Shown here piece after piece: positions 1 through 6,773 of a stretch of DNA of 7,837 nt; position 1 is the stretch's first letter; the number at the start of each line of letters is the position of its first letter. The translations under genes and the position numbers were made by a program. Source of the stretch: Dehalococcoidia bacterium UBA4060. Lineage in GTDB: Bacteria > Chloroflexota > Dehalococcoidia > GIF9 > UBA5629. A model generated the notes under the pieces. The model searched no databases. It saw only the letters and a program-made list of their open reading frames with translations, and was not told the DNA's origin. Location: the NCBI GenBank assembly GCA_002383665.1, contig DFZI01000076.1:36122-43958 (forward strand), read 5' to 3'.

Positions 1-2052
1 GTAAGGATTATGCTCACGCAATTCTACGGGCAGGATCATGTTGAACATGATGCGCCCCACGCTGGTCTTAATAATCTCGCTCTGAGGGCCGACCATACGG
101 ATATCTTCATATTGCCTATCTGGTTCTTCGAGCTTTATCCCATTATCATTTTTATCTTTCTGAGCCTCTTCCTGTAGGACTGCTTCAGCAAGCTCTTTCT
201 TTGCTGCACCGTTGCCTTTAATTCTGACTGCCACTTCTTCATGCAACTCAGGGTATACATGATCACCCGTTATTGTGAACATTTCGTAAGCAATAATGGC
301 CTCAGCAGGACTGCTATACATCTTGAGCTTGCCCTCGGTCACCGGCCTAAGATTAGTAAGATAATAGCATCCCAAGACCATATCGAGTGTAGGTGTCATG
401 ACAGGCTCACCCGAGCTGGGCAGCAGCATATTATGAATGCTAAGCATATATTCACGAGCTTCCCTCACGGCCGCCCGTGAAAGCGGTACATGCACAGCCA
501 TCTGGTCACCATCAAAATCAGCATTGAACGCAGAGCAGACCAGCGGATGAAGCTGGATGGCGTTACCTTCAATCAAAGTAGGCTCAAATGCCTGGATACT
601 CAACCTGTGCAACGTAGGGGCACGATTGAGCATCACCGGCCTTTCTTTAATAACCTCGGCCAGAATATCCCAGACCTCCGCCCTAGCACGTTCTACCTGT
701 CGGCGGGCACTCTTAATATTATGAGCAAATCCCTGCTCAATAAGCCGCCTCATCACAAATGGCTTGAACAACTCCAGCGCCATATGCCTGGGCAGTCCGC
801 ACTGGTGCAACTTAAGCTCAGGACCAACTACAATAACAGAACGCCCACTATAGTCAACACGTTTACCCAGAAGGTTCTGGCGAAATCTTCCCTGTTTACC
901 ACGCAACATATCTGATAGCGACTTAAGCTTATGGGTGCTGGCTGCATTAGGCAACCTACCCCGCCTGCCATTATCGATCAGGGCATCAACAGCTTCCTGC
1001 AACATCCTCTTCTCATTACGAACGATGATTTCAGGCGCTCCCAGTTCCAAGAGCTTTTTTAACCGGTTGTTGCGGTTGATTACCCGGCGGTACAGGTCAT
1101 TCAGATCACTGGTAGCAAAACGACCACCATCCAGCTGGACAATTGGTCTCAACTCCGGTGGGAGCACAGGCAACACTGTAAAGATCATCCACTCCGGTTT
1201 GTTACCGCTGCGCCAGAAAGCTTCTATAATGCGCAGGCGCTTGCTCAACTTCTTATGTTTCTGCCCTTCACTGGAACGGATCTCTTTCATTAACTTTTGA
1301 CGAAGGTCCTCAAGGTTCATGGTACGCAGTACATTGAGCACAGCTTCAGCGCCCATGCCTACCTCAAAACCGTCGCCATATTTTTCTTTGTACTGCTGGT
1401 ATTCATGCTCGCTTAATACCTGCATTAACAGCCTGCCGATTTCTGACTGGTCAATTTTGTTCTCGCTGTCGATATCGCTGATCTTTTCTTCAAGCTCATT
1501 TTTTTTCTCTGTCACTTTCTCAGAATCAAGTCCCCCTTTCTGAGCTTCGACTTCAAACTCACTCATCTTGCCGAGCAGTTCCTTCTTTCTGGCAGTATAG
1601 TAATCATCCAGCTTCTGCTTGCAGGCATCAGCATCAACTGAAGTAATCAGGTACTGGGCAAAATAGAGAACCCTTTCCAGGTTACGTGGTGAGATATCCA
1701 TCAGGAGAGCCAGCCTGGAGGGCACACCTTTGGCAAACCAGATGTGGGCGACCGGTGCGGCGAGAGTAATATGTCCCATACGCTCACGTCTTACCTTGGA
1801 ATGTTCAACTGTCACCCCACACCTTTCGCAGGTGACACCACGGTAGCGGATTTTCTTATATTTACCACAATAGCACTCATAATTCTTTACAGGGCCAAAT
1901 ATCCTTTCACAAAAAAGTCCGTCTTTTTCCGGTTTCAGTGTCCTGTAATTGATGGTCTCCGGCTCGGTTACCTCACCATACGACCATTCCTGGATCTGGG
2001 TCGGCGATGCCAGTGAAATCCGGATTGCATTAAAATCATTTATTTCAAACAC
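1..2052 (-). CDS. rpoC: RNA polymerase beta' subunit, N-terminal 684 codons (partial at left edge)
   Basis: This is the beta' subunit of DNA-directed RNA polymerase, which with beta forms the catalytic cleft and makes RNA from NTPs in the cytoplasm. I translated the minus strand from 2052 and the frame stays open to base 1. The first zinc site is Cys60, Cys62, Cys75 and Cys78. LPVLPPELRP lies at 294-303, followed by the clamp helices that bind sigma (about 316-364). The KQGRFRQNLLGKR segment starts at 386 and RAPTLHRL at 477-484. The catalytic loop NADFDGDQMAVH is at 510-521, with Mg-binding Asp512, Asp514 and Asp516. A charged, variable stretch (about 616-646) precedes the conserved TSVGRIMFN. 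The start is GTG at 2052, with AGGGG 7 bases upstream, and the resulting N-terminus matches what I know of Chloroflexota RpoC. It lies 10 bases after rpoB and is surely cotranscribed with it. The C-terminal half, with the trigger loop, is outside the window. The identity is certain. Confidence 0.98.
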   Translation of the reverse strand, partial: MFEINDFNAIRISLASPTQIQEWSYGEVTEPETINYRTLKPEKDGLFCERIFGPVKNYECYCGKYKKIRYRGVTCERCGVTVEHSKVRRERMGHITLAAPVAHIWFAKGVPSRLALLMDISPRNLERVLYFAQYLITSVDADACKQKLDDYYTARKKELLGKMSEFEVEAQKGGLDSEKVTEKKNELEEKISDIDSENKIDQSEIGRLLMQVLSEHEYQQYKEKYGDGFEVGMGAEAVLNVLRTMNLEDLRQKLMKEIRSSEGQKHKKLSKRLRIIEAFWRSGNKPEWMIFTVLPVLPPELRPIVQLDGGRFATSDLNDLYRRVINRNNRLKKLLELGAPEIIVRNEKRMLQEAVDALIDNGRRGRLPNAASTHKLKSLSDMLRGKQGRFRQNLLGKRVDYSGRSVIVVGPELKLHQCGLPRHMALELFKPFVMRRLIEQGFAHNIKSARRQVERARAEVWDILAEVIKERPVMLNRAPTLHRLSIQAFEPTLIEGNAIQLHPLVCSAFNADFDGDQMAVHVPLSRAAVREAREYMLSIHNMLLPSSGEPVMTPTLDMVLGCYYLTNLRPVTEGKLKMYSSPAEAIIAYEMFTITGDHVYPELHEEVAVRIKGNGAAKKELAEAVLQEEAQKDKNDNGIKLEEPDRQYEDIRMVGPQSEIIKTSVGRIMFNMILPVELREHNPY

Positions 2053-2059
2053 TTTTTGT

Positions 2060-2064
2060 CCCCT
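2060..2064 (-). promoter_or_regulatory. Ribosome-binding site of rpoC, overlapping the rpoB stop codon
   Basis: AGGGG reads on the minus strand 7 bases before the GTG start of rpoC. It shares two bases with the TAG stop of rpoB at 2063-2065. This geometry suggests that rpoC initiation is coupled to termination of rpoB translation, which would help keep beta and beta' equimolar. The coupling is inferred. Confidence 0.6.
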
Positions 2065-5000
2065 ATCTTAAAGCTCTGGGTATATTCCCTATCTTTTTCT
2101 TATCTTCAAAAGGATTAATACTCTGGTCTTCCTCGTTGAGCAACTCCACAGCCAGTCCAAGGCTGCGCAATTCCATAAACAGCACCTTGAATGATTCCGG
2201 CACGCCTGGTTGGAGAACATCCTCACCTTTGACCAGAGCCTCATAGGCCTTAGCCCTGCCCTGCACATCATCCGACTTGACGGTGAGCAGCTCCTGCAGG
2301 GTATGACTGGCGCCGTAAGCTTCCAGCGCCCAGACTTCCATTTCACCGAAGCGCTGACCGCCGAATTGTGCTTTGCCACCCAGCGGTTGCTGTGTAATCA
2401 AAGAGTAAGGCCCTGTGGATCTGGCATGTACTTTATCATCCACCAGATGGATCAGTTTCATCATGTAAATGACACCGACCGTAACCGGCTGGTCAAAAAG
2501 CTCACCTGTCCTTCCATCGCGGAGTTGGATCTTTCCAAAGATAGGTGGTACAATCCCCTGTTCAAGGTAGACTTGCTCAACAATCTCATCAAGCTCTTCG
2601 TTGCTGATATTACGATCGATTACAGGCCTATTCACGATACCGGGTTCTTTTTCCAGCCATAGTATAAGGCTCGCCCTGCGGGCTTCCCCCTTATATTTTC
2701 CGGTGTCATCCAGAACTTTCTCAGCATTAAAAACATGGTCACTCAACCACTGTTTGACAGCTGCCACGCCTGCTTCATCCAAGCGATCCTGATTGATAAT
2801 GCCTTCTTCGCGGCATTTTCTTACAATCCAGGCCTTGCCCAGAGCATCTTCTACATCCACAGTATCAGCCCCGTCAAAGATAGGATTAATGACCTGTTCG
2901 CCAAATATATCAGCGGCCAGCCCGAGGTGTGTTTCAAGAATTTGTCCTATATTCATACGCGATGGCACACCGATGGGGTTAAGCACAATATCTACCGGCC
3001 TGCCATCAGGCAGGAACGGCATGTCCTCTTCTGGCAATATAATCGAGATAACCCCCTTGTTACCATGTCTTCCAGCCATCTTGTCACCGACTGAAATCTT
3101 CCGGCGCTGTGCAATCCAGACCCTGACCAGTTTGATCACGCTGGCCGGCAAGTCAGCATGATTTTCAGCGGAGAATTCCTTGACATCGATGACCTTGCCA
3201 CCTTCGCCATGCGGGACTCTGAGCGAGGTATCCTTGACCTCCCGTGCCTTTTCACCAAAGATGGCACGCAGCAGTTTCTCCTCTGCTGTCAGCTCGGTCT
3301 CCCCCTTAGGCGTAATTTTCCCTACTAAGATATCGCCAGGACCAACTTCGGCGCCCACGCGGATCACTCCATTTTCATCCAGATCACGTAGGCTTTCTTC
3401 CCCCACATTGGGAATATCCTTGGTAATTTCTTCTTGCCCCAGCTTGGTCTCACGGGCTTCGACCTCGTATTTCTCGATATGTATCGAAGTAAATTTATCC
3501 AGCTTCACCAGTCGCTCACTCAAAATAATTGCATCCTCAAAGTTGTAGCCGTGCCAGGTCATAAATGCACATAGCACGTTCTGTCCCAGTGCCAGTTCGC
3601 CATTTTGAGTAGCAGCGCCGTCGGCAATGACATCGCCAGTCTTGACCATGTCACCGTGTCTTACGACGGGCCGCTGGTTCACACAGGTCCCCTGATTGGT
3701 ACGGTAGAATTTGGTCAGGTTATATTCATGTTTATGCCCGTCGCTCTTTATAACGATTTTCTTGCTGTCGACCGATACAACTTCACCTGCTTCTTTAGCA
3801 TAAACCAACTGACCACTATATTTAGCAACCTCCCCTTCCATGCCAGTGCCGATTAATGGTGACTCTGGCCTGACAAGAGGCACTCCCTGGCGTTGCATAT
3901 TGGATCCCATCAGGGCACGGTTGGCATCATCATGTTCCAGAAAAGGTATCAGTGCAGTAGTGACACTGAAGACCTGTTTGGGCGAGACGTCCATGTAATC
4001 AATATTCTCAGGCGGCTCGGTAACATATTTACCTGAGCGGATGGCTCCAACACGGTCCTCGATAAATTCATTCCTTGAGTTGAGGGGTGCATTAGCCTGG
4101 GCAATGCACTCACCGGCCTCCCTATCAGCCGTAAAATATTCGATCTCATCCGAGACAAAAGGAACTATCTTGATTTTTTGTTTGCCTAAAGCAGCGATCT
4201 TCTTGGCGGCAGCATTATCCAGTACTGTTCCAGCCGGTACTACGACTTTTTTTCTGGAATCGAGCACATCGACCTTAAGCAGCCGCCCTACCAGCAACTC
4301 CGAGTCATTATTCAGTTCCTGGTAAACCTTGCGATAGGGAGTTTCAATAAAGCCGAGACTGTCGATCCTAGCATAGGTTGCCAAGGATCCGATCAGACCG
4401 ATATTGGGGCCTTCCGGTGTCTCGATCGGACAGATCTTGCCATAATGGGAATGATGCACATCACGCACATCGAAGCCCGCACGTTCCCTGGAAAGGCCCC
4501 CCGGCCCCATGGCTGACAGCCTGCGCTTGTGCGTAAGCTCAGCCAGAGGATTGGTCTGGTCCATGAACTGCGAAAGCTGAGAGCCACCGAAGAACTCGCG
4601 CATCGAAGCTATGATGGGCCTGTTATTAATGAGATTGGTGGGAGTGGGATCATCACTCTGCAGGCTCATCCTCTCTTTTATGGTTCGCTCCAGTCTGATC
4701 AGACCAACACGGAACTGGTTCTGAATCAGGTGCCCCGTCGTTCGCACCCTGCGGTTACCCAGATGATCAATGTCATCGGGCATCACTCTCTCATTATTGA
4801 TCTGTATGATCTTGCGTATGATTTCAACCAGGTCACGAGGTTTAAGAGCACGGGAGGTAACTTCGAAGCCACGTTCTTTATACTCCAGCCTCTTATTGAC
4901 CTTGAACCTGCCTATACGGCCCAGATCATAGCGGCGCGGATGAAAGAACATATTTATAATCAGGCTCTTAGCACTCTCAATGTCCGGCGGCTCGCCCGGC

Positions 5001-5782
5001 CGGAGCCTTTTATAGATATCAATCAATGATTCCTTCTTGCTCCTGATTGATTCCGGCTCCTTGTCGATTGTAGAAGCAATATATTTATGCTCCGGGTCAT
5101 CATCATCTTCCTTGAACAGGTTGATTACATCCTCGTCGTTTTCTATAGACACTGCATCTTCGGGATCGCCCTCGCCGCTGACTGCACGCAGCAATGTCGT
5201 CACCGCAATTTTCCTGCGGCCATCTATCTTGGCCCAGATCACATCCTTACTCGATGTTTCAAATTCCAGCCATGCTCCGTGTTCCGGGATCAGCTTGGCC
5301 ATACAAAGCCTGCGCCCACCCTCCTCAGATGACATGGTGAAATATACACCCGGAGAGCGGATCAGTTGGTTGACCACAACGCGCTCAGCGCCACTGATAA
5401 TGAAAGTGCCGTTCTCGGTCATTAGCGGTATCTCTCCGAGAAAAACCTCCTGCTCCTTGATTTCGCCTGTCTCTTTGATCAGAAGACTGGCTTTGACATA
5501 AAGGTTGGATTGATAAGTCATATCGCGCTGGCGGCATTCATCCACATCATGTGCCGGAGGGCGAAACTCATAGCCGGTAAAAGATAACTCCATTTTTCCC
5601 CCCGTGAAGTCCTTGATAGGGGAAATTTCCTGCAGTAGATCTTTGATTCCCTCTTCCATAAACCACCTGAAGGAGTCTAATTGTACTTGGATCAAATTAG
5701 GAATCTCGAGTACCTGAGGCAGACTTGCGTAGTTCCTTTTCTTAATAACAGGAAGGCATTGATTTTCCAAAGCTGTAGACAC
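2063..5782 (-). CDS. rpoB: RNA polymerase beta subunit, complete (1239 aa)
   Basis: This is the beta subunit of RNA polymerase, partner of RpoC in the core enzyme. The rifampicin-binding region begins with SQLSQFMDQ (401-409) and continues through THKRRLSAMGPGG (417-429). Asp408, His418 and Ser423 correspond to E. coli Asp516, His526 and Ser531, and all are wild type. NFEDAIILSERL lies at 747-758, GDKMAGRHGNKG at 899-910, and the conserved C-terminal block from PLGGKAQFGGQRFGEMEVW (1133-1151) runs to about 1172. The length is shorter than E. coli beta (1342) and typical of lineages without its large inserts. Residues about 985-1060 form a charged helical insert that I associate with Chloroflexota. 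The start is GTG, and an in-frame TAA at 5801-5803 rules out a longer form. GGGAGAG (5792-5798) is the ribosome-binding site. A near-consensus promoter lies about 136 bases upstream. No rplJ or rplL precedes it. Confidence 0.99.
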   Translation of the reverse strand: MSTALENQCLPVIKKRNYASLPQVLEIPNLIQVQLDSFRWFMEEGIKDLLQEISPIKDFTGGKMELSFTGYEFRPPAHDVDECRQRDMTYQSNLYVKASLLIKETGEIKEQEVFLGEIPLMTENGTFIISGAERVVVNQLIRSPGVYFTMSSEEGGRRLCMAKLIPEHGAWLEFETSSKDVIWAKIDGRRKIAVTTLLRAVSGEGDPEDAVSIENDEDVINLFKEDDDDPEHKYIASTIDKEPESIRSKKESLIDIYKRLRPGEPPDIESAKSLIINMFFHPRRYDLGRIGRFKVNKRLEYKERGFEVTSRALKPRDLVEIIRKIIQINNERVMPDDIDHLGNRRVRTTGHLIQNQFRVGLIRLERTIKERMSLQSDDPTPTNLINNRPIIASMREFFGGSQLSQFMDQTNPLAELTHKRRLSAMGPGGLSRERAGFDVRDVHHSHYGKICPIETPEGPNIGLIGSLATYARIDSLGFIETPYRKVYQELNNDSELLVGRLLKVDVLDSRKKVVVPAGTVLDNAAAKKIAALGKQKIKIVPFVSDEIEYFTADREAGECIAQANAPLNSRNEFIEDRVGAIRSGKYVTEPPENIDYMDVSPKQVFSVTTALIPFLEHDDANRALMGSNMQRQGVPLVRPESPLIGTGMEGEVAKYSGQLVYAKEAGEVVSVDSKKIVIKSDGHKHEYNLTKFYRTNQGTCVNQRPVVRHGDMVKTGDVIADGAATQNGELALGQNVLCAFMTWHGYNFEDAIILSERLVKLDKFTSIHIEKYEVEARETKLGQEEITKDIPNVGEESLRDLDENGVIRVGAEVGPGDILVGKITPKGETELTAEEKLLRAIFGEKAREVKDTSLRVPHGEGGKVIDVKEFSAENHADLPASVIKLVRVWIAQRRKISVGDKMAGRHGNKGVISIILPEEDMPFLPDGRPVDIVLNPIGVPSRMNIGQILETHLGLAADIFGEQVINPIFDGADTVDVEDALGKAWIVRKCREEGIINQDRLDEAGVAAVKQWLSDHVFNAEKVLDDTGKYKGEARRASLILWLEKEPGIVNRPVIDRNISNEELDEIVEQVYLEQGIVPPIFGKIQLRDGRTGELFDQPVTVGVIYMMKLIHLVDDKVHARSTGPYSLITQQPLGGKAQFGGQRFGEMEVWALEAYGASHTLQELLTVKSDDVQGRAKAYEALVKGEDVLQPGVPESFKVLFMELRSLGLAVELLNEEDQSINPFEDKKKIGNIPRALR

Positions 5783-5791
5783 GGATTTAAT

Positions 5792-5798
5792 CTCTCCC
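5792..5798 (-). promoter_or_regulatory. Ribosome-binding site of rpoB
   Basis: GGGAGAG on the minus strand, about 9-11 bases before the GTG start at 5782. It supports GTG rather than a later ATG as the start, as does the in-frame TAA at 5801-5803. Confidence 0.65.
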
Positions 5799-5850
5799 GT
5801 TTATGTAAATTAAAGATAAACTAAAAATTGGCTTAACTCAACAAATAACA

Positions 5851-5872
5851 CACATACTTAGCATTTTATGTG
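5851..5872 (-). other. Possible small stem-loop in the rpoB mRNA leader
   Basis: Within the predicted rpoB 5' leader, the minus strand reads CACATA, a 10-base loop, then TATGTG, giving a six-base-pair stem. It has few GC pairs and no U tract follows, so it is not a terminator. It could equally be chance in AT-rich DNA. Confidence 0.2.
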
Positions 5873-5882
5873 GGATCAGCAA

Positions 5883-5929
5883 ATATAAATGTTATAGGCA
5901 GGAAATGCATAATAGCAAACATTTAATAT
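5883..5929. repeat. Inverted repeat over the rpoB promoter -10 and start region
   Basis: TAAATGTT at 5886-5893 is matched by its exact complement AACATTTA at 5918-5925. The arms extend by three more pairs (5883-5885 with 5927-5929) if one base is bulged. The right arm overlaps the rpoB -10 box (5925-5930) and the predicted transcription start near 5918. An operator or an early-transcript hairpin would fit this position, but the 24-base spacing and AT-rich composition make chance plausible. Confidence 0.35.
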
Positions 5930-5953
5930 ATCAATAATTATAGCATATGTCAA
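5925..5953 (-). promoter_or_regulatory. Sigma70-type promoter of rpoBC
   Basis: On the minus strand the -35 box TTGACA (5948-5953) is a perfect consensus match. A 17-base spacer follows, then the -10 box TATATT (5925-5930), five of six to consensus. TGA directly before the -10 makes it an extended -10. The predicted start of transcription is near 5918, giving an rpoB leader of about 136 bases. Spacing, orientation and match all fit a strong housekeeping promoter. It is not experimentally shown. Confidence 0.85.
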
Positions 5954-5969
5954 ATTATATCTACCAAAA

Positions 5970-6006
5970 GGTTCCCCCCAAGGGCCATGCCTCTCTGGCA
6001 GGGACC
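5970..6006. other. GC-rich dyad island in AT-rich intergenic DNA
   Basis: About 37 bases rich in G and C stand out against AT-rich flanks. On the minus strand GGTCCC (6001-6006) can pair with GGGAACC (5970-5976) with one bulged A. Inside it, TGCC (5997-6000) pairs with GGCA (5988-5991) around a five-base loop, extendable with one mismatch. A short TTTT follows on the minus strand (5966-5969), so a weak terminator or a small structured RNA is conceivable. No upstream gene on that strand would need a terminator. I do not recognise an RNA family. Confidence 0.3.
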
Positions 6007-6199
6007 TCAGCCGGATCATTTTGATATTCATTTTCGTCAAATTTTGCTCGTTGAACAGCAACCTCACCAGGTTACTGGCTTGACTGGCTTCCACAAAACG
6101 ATTTAAACTGATGTACGTTGCGGGAGAGTGTGAAATCTGCCTTACATTTATTCCATCTGCTCTGACTAATTACACAACTGTTAACCAACTTTCAGCCAG
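6007..6199. other. Intergenic stretch with no gene recognised
   Basis: Reading both strands I find no convincing gene or known RNA here. Small local features are a tandem ACTGGCTT (6074-6081 and 6083-6090, period 9), a CCAG/CTGG dyad with a four-base loop (6067-6078), and TTGCT/AGCAA (6044-6048 and 6057-6061). Each is short enough to be chance. TTGACT at 6080-6085 followed 16 bases later by TTTAAA is a poor promoter candidate on the plus strand. Confidence 0.5.
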
Positions 6200-6290
6200 C
6201 TATTAGATAGGCTAATATATTTTATTAAGAGCAAGAACATAAATCCTGCCTGATTTAGTATAATATTAGTCTAATAGTGTCCGATATTAG
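6200..6290. repeat. Cluster of five ATATTAG/CTAATAG half-sites upstream of rplI
   Basis: Five copies of two 7-base words lie in 91 bases. On the plus strand ATATTAG (6263-6269), one base, then CTAATAG (6271-6277) form a palindrome. A further ATATTAG sits at 6284-6290. On the minus strand the same pair, ATATTAG, five bases, CTAATAG, occupies 6218 down to 6200. The palindrome at 6263-6277 overlaps the end of the TATAAT box and the predicted start of transcription. This layout resembles a repressor-binding region for rplI-dnaB. The regulator is unknown, and AT-rich composition raises the chance background. Confidence 0.4.
6236..6264 (+). promoter_or_regulatory. Probable promoter of rplI-dnaB (consensus -10, weak -35)
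   Basis: TATAAT at 6259-6264 matches the sigma70 -10 consensus exactly and lies 50 bases before the rplI start. The -35 window (6236-6241, AACATA) is poor and there is no TG extension. The promoter may be intrinsically weak, activator-dependent, or placed elsewhere. The predicted start of transcription is about 6271, inside the half-site palindrome. Confidence 0.5.
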
Positions 6291-6299
6291 CAAAAGGAG
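6271..6299 (+). promoter_or_regulatory. Leader stem-loop and ribosome-binding site of rplI
   Basis: CTAATA (6271-6276) can pair with TATTAG (6285-6290) around an eight-base loop. If transcription starts near 6271, this hairpin would sit at the very 5' end of the mRNA and end three bases before AAGGAG (6294-6299). The spacing from AAGGAG to the ATG at 6314 is 14 bases, longer than usual; a second AAGG at 6301-6304 gives 9. No alternative in-frame start lies between them. Confidence 0.45.
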
Positions 6300-6313
6300 T
6301 AAGGTTTCAGAGC

Positions 6314-6769
6314 ATGAAAGTAGTATTTCTGGAAGATGTTTCACCCAGGGAGAAAAAAGGGGATATTAAGGAGGTTACCGACGGTTATGCCCGGCATTTT
6401 TTATTGCCCCGCGGCCTGGCTATGCCTGCCACCGAGGGTGCCGTAAAATCTGCCCAGAAGTTATCGGAGGAGCGCGAGAGGAAGCGTAAACGCCAGCATG
6501 ATGAATATATTGAGCTGGCCAAACAACTTGATGGCAAAGAATTAAAATTCGAGGCGAAAGCCAGTTCGAAGGGCACATTGCATGGTTCAATTACTGCTGC
6601 AGATATTGCAACTAAGCTGTCCGACCTCGTTAATGTTGATATAGATAAGAAGAAGATCGCCCTCGAAAACTCACTGCACAAAATCGGTAATTATGAGGTC
6701 GAAGTCATTCTGGCAAGGGATGCCAGAGCTAAAATAAATGTAATTATTGAAGAGAAGAAAGAAGCCTGA
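6314..6769 (+). CDS. rplI: Large-subunit ribosomal protein L9, complete (151 aa)
   Basis: L9 binds 23S rRNA in the 50S subunit and reaches across the ribosome; in other bacteria its loss affects reading-frame maintenance. The length of 151 is typical of the family. The N-terminal RNA-binding domain starts MKVVFLEDV, and the L9 signature runs from Gly16 through GYARHFLLPRGLA (24-36), with His28 where Asn is usual. A long, charged connecting helix follows (about 41-74, including ERERKRKRQ). The C-terminal domain contains the GSITAADIATKL block. The ATG at 6314 is the only sensible start. dnaB follows after four bases, so the two are almost certainly one transcription unit. rpsF, ssb and rpsR, often seen upstream of rplI, are absent here; the divergent rpoB lies there instead. 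Confidence 0.97.
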   Translation: MKVVFLEDVSPREKKGDIKEVTDGYARHFLLPRGLAMPATEGAVKSAQKLSEERERKRKRQHDEYIELAKQLDGKELKFEAKASSKGTLHGSITAADIATKLSDLVNVDIDKKKIALENSLHKIGNYEVEVILARDARAKINVIIEEKKEA

Positions 6770-6773
6770 AGCA

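Noticed and set aside
4529..5029. 166-codon plus-strand open frame antisense to rpoB
   Set aside because: It lies wholly within the well-supported rpoB frame, resembles no family I know, and has no ribosome-binding site worth noting. The same applies to the other open frames antisense to rpoB and rpoC, such as 490-915, 2210-2662 and 5037-5501.
5970..6006. Possible signal recognition particle RNA or tRNA in the GC-rich block
   Set aside because: The conserved GGAAGGAAGCAG-type core of the small SRP RNA is absent, and so are a tRNA T-loop and acceptor pairing.
6074..6090. Tandem ACTGGCTT repeat as an iteron or origin element
   Set aside because: There are only two copies of eight bases, no DnaA boxes nearby, and no rep-type gene. 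It is too little to call an origin.
5876..6094. 72-codon minus-strand open frame in the intergenic region
   Set aside because: Its composition is unlike a protein, it runs through the rpoB promoter boxes and the GC-rich dyad, and it has no good ribosome-binding site. It is most likely chance, though a remnant cannot be fully excluded.
6080..6107. TTGACT, 16 bases, TTTAAA as a plus-strand promoter
   Set aside because: The -10 matches only four of six and it lies over 200 bases from rplI, while a perfect TATAAT lies much closer.
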